This document shows positions 57,781-64,000 of a stretch of DNA of 64,000 nucleotides, one piece after another (the stretch's first letter is position 1; each line of letters starts with the position of its first letter). The notes under the pieces are model-generated. The model was not told the origin of the DNA. It worked only from the letters and a program-made list of their open reading frames with translations, and ran no database searches. This DNA is from Argopecten irradians. Its lineage: Eukaryota > Mollusca > Bivalvia > Pectinida > Pectinidae. Where the stretch lies: positions 3,899,001 to 3,963,000 of the forward strand of contig NC_091144.1 of NCBI RefSeq assembly GCF_041381155.1. Reading direction: 5' to 3'. The translations under genes and the position numbers were made by a program.

Positions 57781-59559
57781 ACAAGTATTAGCTTCCCAAA
57801 AAGCTAAGAAGGCTACCATACAGCATTATTTATTAGGGAGCAATAATAGGAAAGCTTGGCGCATTGTTCTGTTCACAGTTAGCTGCCATAGTTCTTATGA
57901 CAATTCATTTTTGAATAATGATAATTTAAATGCTTTCGCATTCAATGTAAAAAATAATCAACTTCATGATATTCATGAAAGGGCCACTAGGTGCCTTTCC
58001 AAAAAAAAAAGTTTCTTTAAGTCAGAAAGCAAAGTCTTGTGGAATTGGTCAATAAAAACACACAATATACAAAATGACAATTAGAGGATCTCATACAATG
58101 TTCACAACTATTTGTTTTCATAGTTTTTATGCCAAGATCGTAGATGATAATTGATCTTGGTTAGCCATTATGAAACAAAATTTGCCGTACGACAGATCAA
58201 GAGTGGGATACGTACATGGTAGCACTCAATTAACGATGGCTTTCGGTTTCGTATTTTGAAAAAGAAATACGTTTATTTACTATTCTTAACTTAAAAATAT
58301 ATGTAAAAACACCTATCAAACATAACAAACGAAGTATTTATTATAATTCACGTATATATTACATAAAAGCCTATCATGCATAGATTACAAGGTAAAGGGG
58401 GGTAACTCGTACATCACAATTTAATTGACTAAGAACACGGAATTCGGCAGTCCGGAAAAACTCGTAATCCGGACGGTTTTGGGCTGGGAACAAAGGTGTC
58501 CGGATTATCGAGGGTCCACTGTACATGTAAAATGTATCCCTCCCTCACATACAATACATGTTACGTTCAACGTCAGTTGCCATAATAAAGTACGCAAGTG
58601 ATTTTTTTCCTATATAGTATTAAGTAATTTTACGTATTTTTAATTGTTATTCCTAAAGTAATTTTACATTCAATCGTAACAAGATTTTAAGTACAGACTA
58701 AGGATATTTTTTGCATCGTATATATATTATCTAAAATATATTCCGTACCATATTTATCGATAAATCGATCTTCAGTGTAGACATGTAATTTTTTAATGAC
58801 GCCATTTTACTATAGACAAAGAAGTAAATGGCGGCGTCATCAAACGTTGTTTGCATGTAATCGGTCACAACTCACACATATTGCAACGGAAGAACATGTA
58901 CATTTTTTTAAATTAAGCGTTAGATAAGTAGTTTTTGTGTTGTCAATTTTGAAGTTTTTATAGTTGCAATTGATTTCTGGAGAGGAGTTTTAAAAAATGT
59001 AAAATTACTAATGATATATTGTATTTAGAATCGCTTGCGTATTGTATTATGGCTACTGACAAAGAGAGAGTGATTTAGATTTTGATGTTTAATACGTTAA
59101 CTGTATACTATGCTAACCCATTCTCATCTGCACATGTGTTAGAATGTATAAAAGTATACATGTACAGTACACGTAAATGTTTCCATAATGAACAAATTAA
59201 TTAAATGCAGGTACATTGTACTATGACTCTCTTATGAATTTACATTTTTTTTTAATCTACACAATCACAATTTTGGAACCATATACACTTGACAAACAGG
59301 AATATACAATGTATTTCATACCTAAAAATTTGCAACGACATAATGATATAAATAAATCTAACTCTTTGCTGTGTCATAGTTATGCGTATACCCTGAATAG
59401 GAATTTATAGATTCTTTAATTTTAATATATATTATTATATAAAGCTAGTCCCTTAAAGTTGTTACATTAAATTCCTATGTGATAAAATGTCAGAAGAACA
59501 AGATGCTTTGTGGTTTGTTTAGTATTTTTTTCAAGATGTAGATGGTGCTATAAACATAC
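57781..59559. other. Low-copy region, no gene recognised
   Basis: A segment at about 57785-58083 is open in one frame (LASQKAKKATIQHYLLGSNN and on), but the start lies in copy B and the composition drifts to low complexity; not called a gene. Apart from the transposon end at 58441-58521, the rest is AT-rich with no feature seen. Confidence 0.4.
58441..58521 (+). mobile_element. End fragment of a pogo/Tigger-like element
   Basis: TCCGGATTATCGAGGGTCCA then CTG, followed by TA at 58522-58523. This resembles the inverse of the CAGTGGACCCTCGATAATCC type of terminus of pogo-like elements, with TA target duplication. A related AACTCGTAATCCGGAC lies just upstream. The other end is not in the window. 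Confidence 0.5.
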
Positions 59560-60063
59560 CTACGTGTACAGGAACCACCAATGTGAGAAGAAGGTTACAC
59601 CGATCTTGGATAAAGGTTACACCAATGTGGGAAGAAGGTTACACCGATCTTGAATGAAAGTTTCACCGATTTGTGATGAACGTTACACCGATCTTGGAGT
59701 AACGTTACACCAATTTGGGAAGAAGGTTACACCGATATTGGATGAAGGTTACACCAATTTGAGAAGAAGGTTACACCGATCCTGGATGAAGGTTACACTT
59801 TTTTGGATGAAGGTTACACCTTTTTTGATGAAGCCCAATTTAGGAAAAATGTTACACCTATTTTGGATGAAGGTTACACCGATTTGTGATGAAGGTTACA
59901 ACTATCCTGGATTAAGTTTACACCAAAAAAGGCGGCACCACAGCTGCCTCCGTTTTTGGTGTAACTTAACACCATTGGTGTAACTTTACACCAGTGATGT
60001 AACTAAAAAATTCGGTATAACGCTGCACCAAAAAAACCTAACACTCAAAAGTTTACAGTGTAG
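59560..60063. repeat. Degenerate TTACACC repeat cluster
   Basis: From 59585 to about 59930, half-units of about 22 bp alternate: GAAGAAGGTTACACCGATCT and GGATGAAGGTTACACC. From about 59930 the orientation mixes (GGTGTAACTTAACACC, GGTGTAACTTTACACC), giving palindromes up to the border of the 27-bp satellite. Non-coding. Confidence 0.75.
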
Positions 60064-63000
60064 CCGCTGTCCATGGTATGGTTTTTTTAGTTGCTGTCCA
60101 AGGTATGGTTTCTTTAGTCACTGTATATTGTAATTTCTATATTTGCTGTCCATTGTATGATTTCTTTAGTTGCTGTCCATTGTATGATTTCTTTAGTTGC
60201 TGTCCATTGTACGATTTCTTTAGTCATTGTATATTGTATGATTTCTATATTTGCTGTCCATGGTATGATTTCTTTAGTTGCTGTCCATTGTATGATTTCT
60301 ATATTTGCTGTCCATTGTATGATTTCTTTAGTTGCTGTCCATTGTATGATTTCTTTAGTTGCTGTCCATTGTATGATTTCTTTAGTTGCTGTCCATTGTA
60401 TGATTTCTTTAGTTGCTGTCCATTGTATGATTTCTTTATTCACTGTCCATGGTATGGTTTCTTTAGTTGCTGTCCATTGTATGATTTCTTTATTCACTGT
60501 CCATGGTATGATTTCTTTAGTTGCTGTCCATTGTATGATTTCTTTATTCACTGTCCATGGTATGGTTTCTTTAGTTGCTGTCCATTGTATGATTTCTTTA
60601 GTTGCTGTCCATGGTATGATTTCTTTAGTTGCTGTCCATTGTATGATTTCTTTAGTCACTGTCCATGGTATGATTTCTTTAGTTGCTGTCCAAGGTATGA
60701 TTTCTTTAGTTGCTGTCCATTGTATGGTTTCTTTAGTTGCTGTCCATTGCATGATTTCTTTAGTTGCTGTCCATGGTATGATTTCTTTAGTTGCTGTCCA
60801 TGGTATGATTTCTTTAGTTGCTGTCCATGGTATGATTTCTATATTTGCTGTCCATGGTATGATTTCTATATTTGCTGTCCATGGTATGATTTCTATATTT
60901 GCTGTCCATTGTATGATTTCTTTAGTTGCTGTCCATTGTATGATTTCTTTATTCACTGTCCATGGTATGATTTCTATATTTGCTGTCCATTGTATGGTTT
61001 CTTTAGTTGCTGTCCATTGTATGGTTTCTTTAGTTGCTGTCCATTGTATGATTTCTTTAGTTGCTGTCCATGGTATGATTTCTATATTTGCTGTCCATTG
61101 TATGATTTCTTTAGTTGCTGTCCATGGTATGATTTCTTTAGTTGCTGTCCATGGTATGATTTCTTTAGTTGCTGTCCATGGTATGATTTCTATATTTGCT
61201 GTCCATTGTATGATTTCTATAGTTGCTGTCCATGGTATGGTTTCTTTAGTTGCTGTCCATTGTACGATTTCTTTAGTTGCTGTCCATTCTATGATTTCTT
61301 TAGTTGCTGTTTATTGTACGATTTCTTTAGTTGCTGTCCATTGTATGATTTCTTTAGTCACTGTCCATGGTATGGTTTCTTTAGTTGCTGTCCATTGTAT
61401 GGTTTCTTTAGTTGCTGTCCATGGTATGGTTTCTTTAGTTGCTGTCCAAGGTATGGTTTCTTTAGTCACTGTCCATTGTATGATTTCTTTAGTTGCTCTC
61501 CATTGTATGATTTCTTTAGTTGCTGTCCATTGTATGATTTCTATATTTGCTGTCCATGGTATGGTTTCTTTAGTTGCTGTCCATTGTATGGTTTCTTTAG
61601 TTGCTGTCCATTGTATGATTTCTTTAGTTGCTGTCCATGGTATGGTTTCTTTAGTTGCTGTCCATTGTATGATTTCTTTAGTTGCTGTCCATGGTATGGT
61701 TTCTTTAGTTGCTGTCCATTGTATGATTTCTTTAGTTGCTGTCCATTGTATGATTTCTTTAGTTGCTGTCCATTGTATGATTTCTATATTTGCTGTCCAT
61801 GGTATGATTTCTTTAGTTGCTGTCCATTGTATGATTTCTTTAGTTGCTGTCCATGGTATGGTTTCTTTAGTTGCTGTCCATGGTATGGTTTCTTTAGTTG
61901 CTGTCCATTGTATGATTTCTTTAGTCATTGTACATTGTATGATTTCTTTAGTCACTGTATGATTTCTATATTTGCTGTCCATGGTATGGTTTCTTTAGTT
62001 GCTGTCCATTGTATGGTTTCTTTAGTTGCTGTCCATTGTATGGTTTCTTTAGTTGCTGTCCATGGTATGATTTCTTTAGTCACTGTCCATGGTATGATTT
62101 CTTTAGTTGCTGTCCAAGGTATGATTTCTTTAGTTGCTGTCCATTGTATGATTTCTTTAGTTGCTGTCCATGGTATGGTTTCTTTAGTTGCTGTCCATTG
62201 TATGATTTCTTTAGTTGCTGTCCATTGTATGATTTCTTTAGTTGCTGTCCATTGTATGATTTCTTTAGTTGCTGTCCATTGTATGATTTCTTTAGTTGCT
62301 GTCCATGGTATGATTTCTTTAGTTGCTGTCCATGGTATGATTTCTTTAGTTGCTGTCCATTGCATGATTTCTTTAGTTGCTGTCCATTGTATGATTTCTT
62401 TAGATTTCTTTGTCACTGTCCATGGTATGATTTCTTTAGTTGCTGTCCATTGTATGATTTCTTTAGTTGCTGTCCATGTATGGTTTCTTTAGTTGCTGTC
62501 CATTGTATGATTTCTTTAGTCACTGTCCATGGTATGATTTCTTTAGTTGCTGTCCATGGTATGATTTCTTTAGTTGCTGTCCATGGTATGGTTTCTTTAG
62601 TTGCTGTCCATTGTATGATTTCTTTAGTTGCTGTCCATGGTATGGTTTCTTTAGTTGCTGTCCATTGTATGATTTCTTTAGTCCTGTCCATGGTATGATT
62701 TCTTTAGTTGCTGTCCATTGTATGATTTTCTTTAGTTGCTGTCCATTGTATGATTTCTTTAGTTGCTGTCCATTGTATGATTTCTTTAGTTGCTGTCCAT
62801 GTATGATTTCTTTAGTTGCTGTCCATTGTATGATTTCTTTAGTTGCTGTCCATGGTATGATTTCTTTAGTTGCTGTCCATGGTATGATTTCTTTAGTTGC
62901 TGTCCATTGTATGATTTCTTTAGTTGCTGTCCATTGTATGATTTCTTTAGTTGCTGTCCATTGTATGATTTCTTTAGTCACTGTCCATGGTATGATTTCT

Positions 63001-64000
63001 TTAGTTGCTGTCCATGGTATGGTTTCTTTAGTTGCTGTCCATTGTATGATTTCTTTAGTTGCTGTCCATGGTATGATTTCTTTAGTTGCTGTCCATTGTA
63101 TGATTTCTTTAGTTGCTGTCCATTGTATGATTTCTTTAGTCACTGTCCATGGTATGATTTCTTTAGTTGCTGTCCATTGTATGATTTCTTTAGTTGCTGT
63201 CCATTGTATGATTTCTTTAGTTGCTGTCCATTGTATGATTTCTTTAGTTGCTGTCCATGGTATGATTTCTTTAGTTGCTGTCCATGGTATGATTTCTTTA
63301 GTTGCTGTCCATTGTATGATTTCTTTAGTTGCTGTCCATTGTATGATTTCTTTAGTTGCTGTCCATGGTATGATTTCTTTAGTTGCTGTCCATTGTATGA
63401 TTTCTTTAGTTGCTGTCCATGGTATGATTTCTTTAGTTGCTGTCCATGGTATGATTTCTTTAGTTGCTGTCCATTGTATGATTTCTTTAGTTGCTGTCCA
63501 AGGTATGATTTCTTTAGTTGCTGTCCATTGTACGATTTCGTTAGTCATTGTTCATTGTATGGTTTCTTTAGTTGCTGTCCATTTTATGATTTCTTTAGTC
63601 ACTGTCCATGGTATGGTTTCTTTAGTTGCTGTCCATTGTATGATTTCTTTAGTTGCTGTCCATTGTATGATTTCTTTAGTCACTGTCCATTGTATGATTT
63701 CTTTAGTCACTGTCCATGGTATGATTTCTTTAGTTGCTGTCCATTGTATGATTTCTTTAGTTGCTGTCCATTGTATGATTTCTTTAGTTGCTGTCCATTG
63801 CATGATTTCTTTAGTTGCTGTCCAAGGTATGATTTCTTTAGTCACTGTCCATGGTATGGTTTCTTTAGTTGCTGTCCATGGTATGGTTTCTTTAGTTGCT
63901 GTCCATTGTATGATTTCTTTAGTTGCTGTCCAAGGTATGATTTCTTTAGTCACTGTCCATGGTATGATTTCTTTAGTCACTGTCCATGGTATGGTTTCTT
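60064..64000. repeat. 27-bp satellite, about 145 copies, continuing past the window
   Basis: Units of 27 bp containing TTTAGTTGCTGTCCATTGTA and TGATTTC. There are recurring alternative letters at three places: CCATTG/CCATGG/CCAAGG, ATGATTT/ATGGTTT and TTAGTTGCT/TTAGTCACT/TATATTTGCT/TTATTCACT. Most units combine these independently, with short runs of the same combination. The period is divisible by three, so frames of up to 804 codons are open on both strands; they are artefacts of the repeat. Confidence 0.96.

Noticed and set aside
57683..58084. 133-codon frame
   Set aside because: It starts in the A-run of transposon copy B and continues into AT-rich flank; no recognisable protein.
60078..63980. 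Cysteine- and aromatic-rich 804-codon frame (repeat YDFFSCCPL)
   Set aside because: 27-bp satellite. Two other frames are open over the same DNA, and no start or end outside the array is credible.

Overview
This window is animal nuclear DNA, most likely from a bivalve mollusc. It holds two interrupted protein genes with GT-AG introns, tRNA-derived SINE remnants, and repeats starting with the palindrome GGCCCATGGGCC that I associate with bivalve genomes. The species-level assignment is inference; nothing here is prokaryotic, and there is no CRISPR array or intact RNA gene.

Layout. 1-1488: repeat-rich flank. 1489-4440: a 71-bp satellite of about 41 copies that runs directly into an exon. 4423-12054 (+): the last ten exons of a leucine (cytosol) aminopeptidase, LAP3-type, family M17, with all metal-binding and catalytic motifs. 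One of its introns carries a young 5'-truncated LINE with a 16-bp target-site duplication, another a hAT-like element. 13270-14912: a tandem-repeat-bearing non-autonomous element. 16509-32430: nearly 16 kb made only of three abutting satellites (54, ~64 and 39 bp). 32753-46138 (-): the first seven exons of a KCTD9-like BTB/T1 protein; its pentapeptide-repeat C terminus is not found between the last exon and the LAP3 end. Its introns hold several TIR elements, two SINE-like remnants and a long Helentron/HINE-like element. 46886-48118: a TIR element with a nested 133-bp foldback MITE. 48921-50140: a large inverted repeat built of 21-bp palindromic units. 50191-51030: a 47-bp satellite. 51907-57770: a nest of DNA transposons in which a second copy of the host element serves as a natural empty site. 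59560-60060: degenerate TTACACC repeats. 60064 to the window end: a 27-bp satellite still running at base 64000.

The two genes converge (LAP3 +, KCTD9 -) and the triple satellite lies between them. The most unusual biology is at LAP3. The 3' splice site of one exon, with its first 20 coding bases, is copied about 41 times in tandem, and the 5' splice site of the next exon is copied four times. One further LAP3 exon lacks an AG acceptor and fits the protein only if it starts after TG. Most long reading frames in the window are satellites whose period is a multiple of three, so they are open without being genes.

Limits: all calls come from reading the sequence by eye. Gene identities rest on recognised family motifs and on exon phases that add up exactly (1128 nt for LAP3, 648 nt for KCTD9). 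Transposon superfamily names are tentative except where target duplications and ends are stated.
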